DNA from: JBAROU01 sp049642385
GTDB lineage: Bacteria; Chloroflexota; Dehalococcoidia; DSTF01; RBG-16-68-14
DNA: 5,245 nucleotides
Assembly (NCBI GenBank): GCA_049642385.1
Contig: JBAROU010000195.1
Span: 1-5,245 of the forward strand
Direction of reading: 5' to 3'
The position numbers and the translations under genes are program-made. Position 1 is the stretch's first letter; every line of letters begins with the position of its first letter. The notes beneath the pieces are model-generated. The model searched no databases. It was not told where the DNA came from and saw only the letters and a list, made by a program, of their open reading frames with translations. Shown one piece after another: positions 1 through 5,232 of the stretch.

Positions 1-292
1 CCCGGGCGCGGGTCATGATCGCCACCACGAGCAGGCCGCTGACCACGTAAACGGTCAGTGCTAGGAGCGAGGCCGGTTCGAAGACGCCGCCGCCATCGAC
101 GGCGTGGTTCGAGAAATCGAACATGCCGAAGAACGGCTTCACCCGGAAGTCGCTGTAGCGGTACAGGCGCTCGGTGATGTCGCTGTCACGGTTGGCATTG
201 GCCAGGAGGGCGAAGAACCGTCCTCCGACAAGGACGAACATCGCCGCAGCGAATAGTCCGAATGCCGTCGACGCAAGATTCCGGATGACCAT
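1..292 (-). CDS. YggT-like integral membrane protein, N-terminal part (cut by window edge)
   Basis: The minus strand from an ATG at 292 stays open for 97 codons to the window edge, so the C-terminus is missing. The start is set by a strong AAGGAGGAA Shine-Dalgarno site (301-309), 8 nt upstream. Residues about 9-31 form a first hydrophobic helix ending in GGRFFALLANAN. A polar segment follows with LYRYSDFRVKPFFGMF (about 43-58), then FEPASLLALTVYVV and a second helix at about 74-93. The order helix, 'LY-x-x-S/T-D-x-x-V-x-PF-x-G-x-F', then 'xxASLLAxxVY' resembles YggT-family (DUF-type) membrane proteins, whose molecular role is poorly defined although some are linked to cell division or osmotic tolerance. 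The gene is divergent from the small-gene cluster to its right. The family call rests on remembered motif shape, not on a search; an unrelated two-helix membrane protein is the alternative. Confidence 0.7.
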   Translation of the reverse strand, partial: MVIRNLASTAFGLFAAAMFVLVGGRFFALLANANRDSDITERLYRYSDFRVKPFFGMFDFSNHAVDGGGVFEPASLLALTVYVVSGLLVVAIMTRAR

Positions 293-354
293 GAGAGAGC
301 TTCCTCCTTTCAGGCCCCTCTATCATCCAGCAGAAGTCATGACGCCGGCATAAA

Positions 355-407
355 ACGGCCGCCTCCGCGGCATCACGGCCGCCTCGCAGATTCTGTAATA
401 CGGCCGC
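355..407. repeat. Three ACGGCCGC repeats in the divergent promoter region
   Basis: ACGGCCGCCTC occurs at 355-365 and again at 375-385, exactly 20 bp apart. A shorter copy, ACGGCCGC, lies at 400-407, 25 bp further on. Each copy contains the palindrome CGGCCG, so it reads similarly on both strands. Spacing near two helical turns between two divergent genes would suit a cooperative operator. In GC-rich DNA an 8-mer of this composition can also recur by chance, so regulatory function is inference. Confidence 0.4.
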
Positions 408-470
408 AACGTCTGGCGCAGCTACCTTGATCTGATTGTGACGCCCTGCGGCGTAGCATTCGTTGCAGGA

Positions 471-477
471 AAGGAGG
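471..477 (+). promoter_or_regulatory. Strong ribosome binding site pointing to a GTG start at 484
   Basis: AAGGAGG lies 6 nt upstream of GTG at 484-486, an ideal distance. It is about 40 nt from the next in-frame ATG (518) of the downstream peptide frame. It therefore argues that translation of the first small gene begins at 484, in a different frame from the one encoding the rest of that protein, which supports a frameshift between them. Confidence 0.7.
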
Positions 478-483
478 CGGGAC

Positions 484-682
484 GTGCCCGGTACAAGGAC
501 GAAACCAGCATACCGAGATGGCCGATCGCATGGCCAAGCACATCAAGGCCAACGCGAAAGAGGAAGGCCGCTACAAGGGCCGGGAGGAGCGTGTCGCCTG
601 GACGACGGTCCACAAGACGATGTCAAAGCGGGAGGCCCACAAGAAGAGCAGCGGCGGTCGCTCGACGAAGGCGGCATCGTGA
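484..682 (+). pseudogene. Small basic protein with apparent frameshift (resembles short 'plasmid stabilization'-labelled proteins)
   Basis: GTG 484, with an ideal Shine-Dalgarno, opens in frame 1 with VPGTRTKPAYRD. From about 515-518 the convincing coding frame is frame 2: MADRMAKHIKAN, then EEGRYKGREERVAWTTVHKT, then a Lys/Ser-rich tail ending at TGA 680-682. The pattern N-terminal 'TK-x-AY', 'E-x-A-x-x-x-x-H-I', 'R-x-AW-x-TV-x-K', basic Gly/Ser/Lys tail resembles small proteins often labelled plasmid stabilization protein; their function is essentially unknown. Joining the halves needs a one-base loss or a two-base gain; a lost GA in the GAGA-like run at 514-519 would give AYREMADRMAK. Intact length would be about 66 residues. 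Alternatives are a true 54-residue protein starting at ATG 518 without a clear ribosome site, or a sequencing or assembly error. The stop overlaps the next gene's GTG. Confidence 0.5.
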
Positions 683-918
683 CGGCTGCGCCTGCCGCGC
701 CAGCGATGCGGACTGTTTCCCAACGCGGTCAGCCCCGGCCGGCCCACTGCCGCCACCGCTGGCTGATTGAGACGCCCAGTGGGACACCAAAGAGTGATGG
801 CCACTGCCGGCGTTGCGGAGTCCAGCGGTCGTTTCCCAATGCCGTTGCCGACATCATGCTGCCGCGCGACAACCGTTTCGTGCCAACAGGGTTCTCAAGA
901 AAGGGAGGAACGTCATGA
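679..918 (+). CDS. Small putative zinc-ribbon protein (79 aa)
   Basis: The GTG start at 679 overlaps the previous gene's TGA in the string GTGA, with a modest GAAGG (667-671) 7 nt upstream; a later ATG at 706 lacks any ribosome site and is less likely. The first 20 residues are Ala/Pro/Arg-rich and probably disordered. The core is C24-x-H26-x-WLIETPSG, a short polar loop, then C43-x-x-C46-G, then a SFPNA segment. C-x-H followed by C-x-x-C-G fits four zinc ligands in a mini zinc ribbon. I have seen small proteins with a similar 'C-x-H-x-W-x-IE-P-G...G-C-x-x-CG-x-x-x-x-F' layout in Chloroflexota and Actinobacteria, without known function. Nucleic-acid or protein binding would be the usual guess for such a fold. 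The stop TGA overlaps the next ATG (ATGA at 915-918), suggesting translational coupling. Confidence 0.7.
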   Translation: MTAAPAAPAMRTVSQRGQPRPAHCRHRWLIETPSGTPKSDGHCRRCGVQRSFPNAVADIMLPRDNRFVPTGFSRKGGTS

Positions 919-1058
919 TCGCGGTGTTGTTAGTGCTCATCCTGATGATCTTGCTGTTCGGCGGCCTCGGTCTCTTCGTCGCCAAGTGGTTCTTCATCCT
1001 GCTCGCCCTGGCGCTTGTGATGAGCGTTCTGACGGGCGGAGTGTACGTGCGCCGCTGA
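915..1058 (+). CDS. 47-residue hydrophobic two-helix membrane peptide
   Basis: ATG 915 overlaps the zinc-ribbon gene's TGA as ATGA and has AAGGGAGG (901-908) 6 nt upstream, a strong reason for this start over earlier in-frame codons. The product is almost entirely hydrophobic: helix one at about residues 2-22 (IAVLLVLILMILLFGGLGLF), a short VAKW turn, helix two at about 26-41, and a VYVRR tail. The Lys in the turn and the terminal Arg pair suggest an inner-membrane hairpin with a positive C-terminal end. It resembles the short 'hydrophobic protein' class common in Actinobacteria and relatives, none with a firm role. Ideas such as stress-related membrane peptide or toxin-like peptide are speculation. 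It is the last gene of the cluster, 33 nt before a hairpin terminator. Confidence 0.75.
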   Translation: MIAVLLVLILMILLFGGLGLFVAKWFFILLALALVMSVLTGGVYVRR

Positions 1059-1091
1059 CTACGGCCCGGTCCCGGCCCAGGGCTCATCAGA

Positions 1092-1119
1092 AGAGGGCAC
1101 CGGTTCGCCGGTGCCCTCT
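1092..1119. terminator. Hairpin terminator between convergent genes, possibly bidirectional
   Basis: AGAGGGCACCGG (1092-1103) pairs perfectly over 12 bp with CCGGTGCCCTCT (1108-1119) around a TTCG loop. It lies 33 nt after the stop of the small membrane peptide and 32 nt beyond the stop of the minus-strand receiver, so it could end both transcripts. Neither side has a classic long T-run: the plus side reads CTGCTATGTGTTG and the minus side TTCTGATG. Termination strength is therefore uncertain, though the stem itself is clear. Confidence 0.7.
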
Positions 1120-1151
1120 CTGCTATGTGTTGTAGCGGGTTCGCGGGATGC

Positions 1152-1514
1152 TCAGTTGGGCGGGGCGTCCGCGGCCTGGATGCACTCGCCGATGGCGGCT
1201 GAGAGCTCATCGAGCTGAAACGGCTTGCCGATAAAGCCGTCACCTTCATGCGCGGGCGGGCGGCCATAGGCGCTCATGAGAAGCACAGGTGTGGCAATCG
1301 AGGACTTGATCGCGCGCGCCAGTGCGATGCCGTCCATGCCGGGAAGCCGAACATCCGTGACGATCAGCGAGGGCTGTTTCTCTGACAGGACCTCAAGTGC
1401 GGCCTCGGCGGTGGGGGCGGAGATCGGCTCGTATCCGAGGAGCCGGACCGCCGTTGTCAGCATCCTCAGGAAGGCGGGCTCATCATCGACTACGAGGATG
1501 GAGGCACGTTCCAT
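1152..1514 (-). CDS. Stand-alone CheY-like response regulator receiver domain (120 aa)
   Basis: The protein is one receiver domain with no output domain. It has the acidic pair D10-D11 in ILVVDDE, the phosphoacceptor D54 in IVTDVRLPGMDG, S81 in LLMSAY in place of the conserved Thr/Ser switch, and K97 in IGKPF. All residues needed for phosphorylation are present. ATG 1514 is chosen because the domain begins right after it; the upstream extension of the frame to 1751 runs through the divergent promoter region and has no domain character. The ribosome site is weak (GAGAG about 8 nt upstream). In the family such proteins shuttle phosphate or act by binding partners (CheY, Spo0F, DivK). Being divergent from a kinase gene, it may be a second target of that kinase (inference). 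The loop between S81 and K97 (GRPPAHEGDGF) is slightly short and Pro-rich. Confidence 0.9.
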   Translation of the reverse strand: MERASILVVDDEPAFLRMLTTAVRLLGYEPISAPTAEAALEVLSEKQPSLIVTDVRLPGMDGIALARAIKSSIATPVLLMSAYGRPPAHEGDGFIGKPFQLDELSAAIGECIQAADAPPN

Positions 1515-1522
1515 GTTCGCTC

Positions 1523-1545
1523 TCGATTCCAGTCTAAGGAATCGA
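1523..1545. repeat. 8-bp perfect inverted repeat upstream of the receiver gene (candidate operator)
   Basis: TCGATTCC (1523-1530), a 7-nt spacer AGTCTAA, and GGAATCGA (1538-1545) form a perfect dyad 8 nt upstream of the receiver ATG at 1514. A further GGAATCG lies at 1563-1569, 25 bp from the right arm. As DNA it could bind a dimeric regulator; as RNA it would put a stem-loop in the receiver's leader beside its weak ribosome site. Either role is inference. Confidence 0.45.
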
Positions 1546-1620
1546 CGATAAATGCGGCCGGAGGAATCGGCGAGCCCGCGTTGCAGTTTCATAACAGTTG
1601 GCTTCGCGGCCGTAGAAAGC

Positions 1621-1651
1621 TTGCACCCCTCTGGCAGGAGCCTCGTACAAT
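1621..1651 (+). promoter_or_regulatory. Candidate sigma-70-type promoter for the kinase-regulator operon
   Basis: TACAAT (1646-1651) matches the TATAAT consensus at five of six positions. TTGCAC (1621-1626) is a weak -35 candidate with a 19-nt spacer, at the long end of the usual range. Transcription would start near 1658, giving a leader of about 30 nt before ATG 1691. The A/T-rich -10 stands out from its GC-rich surroundings, but no experimental support is visible. Confidence 0.45.
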
Positions 1652-1690
1652 TGAATCGCTTAGGAAAACCCCAACTGGGAGGGTGGCGCC

Positions 1691-4513
1691 ATGCGACGTC
1701 AGGCGAATCAGGCAGAGAGACGACAGTCCCACGAAGTGATCCTGCGATCACCGAAGAAGATGTCTTCCCGCACGCCCGCGCCGGCGCCGGCGCTGGGTGA
1801 CTTCTTCCAAACGCTGCTGGATGAAGTCCGGGCCGGTTTCGCCTGGGAAGCGGATGCCAAAACGTCTCAATTCTCGTCCGTTGGTCCGAGCGCCGTCGAC
1901 ATCCTCGGCTACTCTATCGACGAGTGGTTGACGGAGCCCGATTTCTGGAGTGCTCATTGCCACCCCGACGATCGCGGCATTATCGAAACCGCTCGCTCGG
2001 GCACGTCCCGCGGGCGCAACCGCGTCCTTGAGTACCGCATGATCGCCAAGGACGGTCGCGTTGTTTGGCTGCGCGACTGGGCGTCTCTTGTGCAAGACGC
2101 GGACGGCCCACTCAAGCTGCGTGGCCTGATGCTCGACATTAGCGCGGAGAAGCGCCTTGCCAGCCGGCTCGCTGCGCAATACGCCGTCAGCATCGCCTTG
2201 AGCAGCAGCGACACGCTGAAGGATGCCGCCCCGAAGATCCTCGAGGGGATCTGCCGCAGTCTGGATTGCGCTCTGGCCTCCGTGTGGCTCCTGCGCCCCG
2301 ATGATGAAGCGCTCACTCTGGAAGTAATGTGGTACGCGCCCGGCTTCGATGCCAGCTCGTTCGAGGAGATCTGCCGCAACACGTCCTTCTCGCGCGGGGC
2401 CGGCCTGCCCGGTCGCGTTTGGGAATTCGGCCGTCCGGCCTGGATCCTGGATGTCACAACTGACATGAAGTTTCCGCGCGCGTCCGTGGCGGCGCAGGTC
2501 GGCCTGCGCGGAGGCGTCGGCTTTCCCATCTTGCGTGGCGGCCAGTTTGTCGGCGTCATCGAGTTCTTTAGCCGCTTCACGCTTCGCCCGGATGACGAGT
2601 TGCTCGATGCGCTCGCCGGCGTCGGGCGGCAGATCGGACAGTTCGCTGAGCGCAAGCGGGCCGAGGAGGAGCTGCGCGACAGCCAGTCGCAGCTCAGCGA
2701 CTTCATCGAGAACGCGCCTACCGGCCTGCACTGGGTTGGCCCTGACGGGGCGATCCTCTGGGCGAACCAGGCCGAGCTCGACCTGCTGGGCTACAGCGAG
2801 GACGAATATGTCGGCCGCCACATCGCTGAGTTTCACGTGGACCAGGACGTCATTCAGCGTATCCTCGACCGTCTCCTCAACGGCCAGGACATCCACGGCG
2901 TGGAGGCCCGCCTTCGCCGTCGAGATGGTTCGATCAGGCACGTCCTGGTCGATTCCAACGCACGGGTTGAGGACGGCAAGTTCGTCCACTCCCGTTGCTT
3001 CACGCTGGATATCACGGAACGCAAGCGAACGGAGCAGCTGCTCCGTCTGAGCGAGCAGCGCTATCGAGACCTGATCGAGGCACTCGGCGTTGCGGTATAC
3101 ACCACGGACGCCGCCGGCCGTATTACGCTGTACAACGAGGCCGCCGCGACGCTCTGGGGCCGCCGGCCTGAGCTCGGCAAGGACGAGTGGTGCGGCTCAT
3201 TCCGCCTGTACTGGCCCGAAGGCCGGCCGATGCGCCACGACGAATGCCCGATGGCCATCACGCTCAAAGAGAACCGACCGGTACGCGGTGTCGAGGCTGT
3301 GGCTGAGCGGCCCGACGGCTCGTGCGTGTCCTTCATTCCGTATCCGACGCCGCTGCGCGATGAGAAAGGCGTCCTCGTCGGCGGCGTCAACGTGATGGTC
3401 GACATCACGGAACGAAAGCGCGCTGAACAAGCCCTACGTGAAGGCGACGAACGGCTGCGCCTGGCGATGGAAGCGGGGCGCATGGGCGCGTGGGAGTGGC
3501 AGATGCGAACGGGCGCGGTGCGCTGGTCGGATGGATTGGAAGCCATCCATGGCCTCGCGCAGGGCACCTTCGCGGGGACGTTTGAAGCGTTCCTTGCAGA
3601 TGTCCATCCGGACGACCACGATATGCTCATCGCCAAGATCGGCGAAGCACAGGAACGCGGCGTGCACGAGGTCGAGTACCGGATCACGCGGCCCGATGGG
3701 CTGGTCCGCTGGCTCGCGGCCAATGGCCGGGTGCTGCTCGATTCGGCTGGTAAGCCGGAGCGCCTGATCGGCGTCTGCATGGACATCACGGAACGCAAGA
3801 GGGACGAAGAACGCCTTCGACGCGCGAGTGAGGCGAAGGACGAGTTCCTGGGCCTCATCTCCCATGAGCTCCGCACGCCGATCACGACTATCTACGGCGG
3901 CGCGCGCCTCCTGCGGACGCGCTCCGCGGACCTGGACCAGGAAAGCCTTTCGATGGTGTTCACCGATATCGAAGGCGAGGCGGAGCGGCTGCACCGCCTG
4001 GTAGAAGACCTCCTGGTCCTCTCGCGGCTCGAGCTCGACCAGTGTGTGGCGACGGAGCCCGTGCTCCTCCGGCACGTCGCGGCGAAGTCAGCGGACGCCT
4101 CGCGCAAGCGTGGCCGTGATGTGCGGGTCGACGTGCCGGCGGACCTCCCGCCGGTCGCCGCGGCGCCGACGTACCTGGAGCAGGTGCTGCGTAACCTGCT
4201 GAGCAACGGCGAGAAGTACAGCCCTGCAGGCCAACCCATCGAGATCACGGCGCGGCGCGTGCAGGATAACGGAGTCGTCATCGCCGTGAGCGATCGCGGC
4301 GCGGGCGTGCCGCCGGAAGACGCCGAACGTATCTTCGAACGCTTCTACCGCTCTATGCATACGGCGAAACATGTTGGGGGAGCCGGCATTGGGCTCACCG
4401 TCTGCAAGCGCCTCGTTGAGGCGCAGTCTGGACGCATCTGGGCCGAACCGCGTGAAGGAGGCGGCCTGACCGTCAACTTCACGCTGCCGCTCTTCGAGGA
4501 GGTTGGGCCATGA
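1691..4513 (+). CDS. Soluble multi-sensor histidine kinase, PAS-GAF-PAS-PAS-PAS-HisKA-HATPase (940 aa)
   Basis: ATG 1691 is preceded at 8 nt by GGAGG (1678-1682). Approximate domains: PAS1 37-155, with a PAC-like 'YRMIAKDGRVVWLRDW' stretch; GAF 160-320, with GLPGRVWEFGRPAWILDV; PAS2 332-446; PAS3 455-576; PAS4 583-704, PAS_3-like with HPDD and RPDGLVRWL; dimerisation/phosphoacceptor domain 713-780, H-box SHELRTP with His725; ATPase domain 820-935, N-box NLLSNGEKYSP (Asn835, Asn839), G1 DRGAG (Asp868), F-box IFERFYR, G2 GGAGIGL. All catalytic motifs are intact. I see no membrane segment or signal peptide, so it should act in the cytoplasm, sensing an internal or diffusible cue; the ligand cannot be read from the sequence. 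PAS2, PAS3 and PAS4 each end in DITERKR. The stop overlaps the downstream regulator (ATGA), making them cognate partners with high likelihood. A later Met at residue 24 is a less supported start. Confidence 0.95.
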   Translation: MRRQANQAERRQSHEVILRSPKKMSSRTPAPAPALGDFFQTLLDEVRAGFAWEADAKTSQFSSVGPSAVDILGYSIDEWLTEPDFWSAHCHPDDRGIIETARSGTSRGRNRVLEYRMIAKDGRVVWLRDWASLVQDADGPLKLRGLMLDISAEKRLASRLAAQYAVSIALSSSDTLKDAAPKILEGICRSLDCALASVWLLRPDDEALTLEVMWYAPGFDASSFEEICRNTSFSRGAGLPGRVWEFGRPAWILDVTTDMKFPRASVAAQVGLRGGVGFPILRGGQFVGVIEFFSRFTLRPDDELLDALAGVGRQIGQFAERKRAEEELRDSQSQLSDFIENAPTGLHWVGPDGAILWANQAELDLLGYSEDEYVGRHIAEFHVDQDVIQRILDRLLNGQDIHGVEARLRRRDGSIRHVLVDSNARVEDGKFVHSRCFTLDITERKRTEQLLRLSEQRYRDLIEALGVAVYTTDAAGRITLYNEAAATLWGRRPELGKDEWCGSFRLYWPEGRPMRHDECPMAITLKENRPVRGVEAVAERPDGSCVSFIPYPTPLRDEKGVLVGGVNVMVDITERKRAEQALREGDERLRLAMEAGRMGAWEWQMRTGAVRWSDGLEAIHGLAQGTFAGTFEAFLADVHPDDHDMLIAKIGEAQERGVHEVEYRITRPDGLVRWLAANGRVLLDSAGKPERLIGVCMDITERKRDEERLRRASEAKDEFLGLISHELRTPITTIYGGARLLRTRSADLDQESLSMVFTDIEGEAERLHRLVEDLLVLSRLELDQCVATEPVLLRHVAAKSADASRKRGRDVRVDVPADLPPVAAAPTYLEQVLRNLLSNGEKYSPAGQPIEITARRVQDNGVVIAVSDRGAGVPPEDAERIFERFYRSMHTAKHVGGAGIGLTVCKRLVEAQSGRIWAEPREGGGLTVNFTLPLFEEVGP
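3008..3801 (+). repeat. Three near-identical DITERKR linker repeats in the kinase gene
   Basis: Twenty-base segments at 3008-3027, 3401-3420 and 3782-3801 share ATCACGGAACG exactly and differ only at a few bases. They encode DITERKR (residues 440-446, 571-577, 698-704) at the end of PAS2, PAS3 and PAS4, followed by an acidic/basic helix (TEQLLRL, AEQALRE, DEERLRR). A related AERKRAEEELR closes the GAF domain. This linker is typical of PAS C-caps and signalling helices. The DNA-level identity suggests internal duplication or strong constraint, and could permit recombination that adds or removes PAS modules. Confidence 0.75.
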
Positions 4514-5232
4514 CTCTGGAGCCACTTGTTCTCGCAGTCGACGATGAGCCGGGCATCCTCCGGCTTCTCAAGTTGGAGCTCACGGCACAGGGCTATCGAT
4601 TGATTACGGCTTCGAATGGCGAAGAGGCGCTCCGTCTCGTCGAAGAACAGCGCCCCGACCTGGTCCTGCTCGACATCATCATGCCCGACATGACCGGGCT
4701 GGAAGTGATGCGCCGCATCCGCGAGGTCTCCAACATCCCGGTCATGCTGATCACCGCTAAGGATACCGACGCCGACAAGGTGCAGGGACTCGGCCAGGGC
4801 GCCGACGACTACATCGTCAAGCCCTTCAATCCTGAGGAGGTCGCCGCCCGTATCGCCGCGGTGCTCCGGCGGAGCATCGGGCCGAAGACGGTCGACCGCG
4901 TCATCAAGATTGACGACCTCGAGATCGATCTCAACCGGCGGTTGGTCCTGCGTCGTGGTGAAGTGGTTAGCCTAACCCGGACAGAATGGCTGCTACTGCA
5001 GCACCTGGCCGCCAATGCGGGGCGAGTGATGCTCAACGCAGAGCTGCTGAGCAAGGTGTGGGGCCCTGAATACCGCGACGACCTGCAGTACCTTCGTGTC
5101 TGGGTATCACGTCTTCGCCGAAAGCTGGAGGTAGACGCGTCGAACCCGCAGATCATCAAGACCAAGCAAGGCATCGGCTATATGCTGGACGTGCAGACTG
5201 AGCCCGTCGTGGCCGAAGCCTTGTCGCGATAG
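4510..5232 (+). CDS. OmpR/PhoB-family DNA-binding response regulator (240 aa)
   Basis: ATG 4510 overlaps the kinase TGA (ATGA), with GAGGAGG (4496-4502) 7 nt upstream, so the two are co-translated. The receiver domain spans about 5-120: D11-D12 in AVDDEP, phosphoacceptor D55 in LVLLDIIMPDMTG, T82 in MLITAK, K104 in IVKPF. A short linker leads to a winged-helix domain at about 131-228, with LTRTEWLLLQHLAANAG, then LLSKVWGPEYRDD, the recognition helix YLRVWVSRLRRKLE, and the wing segment IIKTKQGIGYML. Length is normal for the family. The WGPEYRDDxxYLRV segment is reminiscent of KdpE-like regulators, but no potassium-transport genes are visible, so I do not name it kdpE. It should bind direct-repeat sites once phosphorylated by the upstream kinase and alter transcription; its targets are not in view, although its own operon promoter (1621-1651) is a candidate. 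Confidence 0.95.
   Translation: MTLEPLVLAVDDEPGILRLLKLELTAQGYRLITASNGEEALRLVEEQRPDLVLLDIIMPDMTGLEVMRRIREVSNIPVMLITAKDTDADKVQGLGQGADDYIVKPFNPEEVAARIAAVLRRSIGPKTVDRVIKIDDLEIDLNRRLVLRRGEVVSLTRTEWLLLQHLAANAGRVMLNAELLSKVWGPEYRDDLQYLRVWVSRLRRKLEVDASNPQIIKTKQGIGYMLDVQTEPVVAEALSR

Larger units (their letters stand above)
293..483. other. Divergent intergenic region between the YggT-like gene and the small-gene cluster
   Basis: This roughly 190-bp stretch separates two divergent starts and must hold promoters for both, but I could not fix a convincing -35/-10 pair on either strand. TTGATC (427-432) with TAGCAT (454-459) has a 21-nt spacer, which is too long. It contains three ACGGCCGC copies (listed separately), a small GCCGC/GCGGC hairpin (358-371), and Shine-Dalgarno sites at both ends. 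No open reading frame here looks real. Confidence 0.6.
1515..1690. promoter_or_regulatory. Divergent control region between receiver and sensor kinase
   Basis: This 176-bp gene-free region separates the divergent starts of the receiver and the kinase. It contains a candidate kinase promoter (1621-1651), an inverted repeat close to the receiver start (1523-1545), and repeated GAATCG half-motifs at 1539-1544, 1564-1569 and 1653-1658. On the minus strand a possible extended -10, TGTTATGAA (1588-1596), lacks a good -35. The kinase ribosome site GGAGG is at 1678-1682. Shared control of both genes is plausible from the arrangement. Confidence 0.55.

Noticed and set aside
427..459. TTGATC/TAGCAT as promoter of the small-gene cluster
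   Set aside because: The 21-nt spacer is outside the normal range and TAGCAT is a weak -10.
438..770. 110-codon plus-strand frame across the small-gene cluster
   Set aside because: Its product is Arg/Ser/Pro-rich low-complexity typical of an off-frame reading, and it crosses two better-supported genes.
813..914. Longer N-terminus for the small membrane peptide
   Set aside because: The upstream part is out of frame with the zinc-ribbon gene it overlaps and lacks a ribosome site, whereas ATG 915 has AAGGGAGG at 6 nt.
1588..1616. Minus-strand extended -10 (TGTTATGAA) as the receiver promoter
   Set aside because: The -10 is plausible, but no sequence near a -35 consensus occurs 16-18 nt upstream, so it is mentioned only within the control region.
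1515..1751. Upstream extension of the receiver gene to a start at 1751
   Set aside because: The extension would cover the divergent promoter region and the kinase start; the receiver fold begins directly after ATG 1514.
1748..2989. 413-codon open frame on the minus strand opposite the kinase
   Set aside because: It lies wholly antisense to well-defined PAS and GAF domains, has no domain character, and is the expected by-product of GC-rich codon bias.
4510..5232. Naming the regulator kdpE
   Set aside because: The winged-helix segment is KdpE-like, but the neighbouring kinase lacks the KdpD N-terminal region and membrane helices, and no kdp transporter gene is in view.
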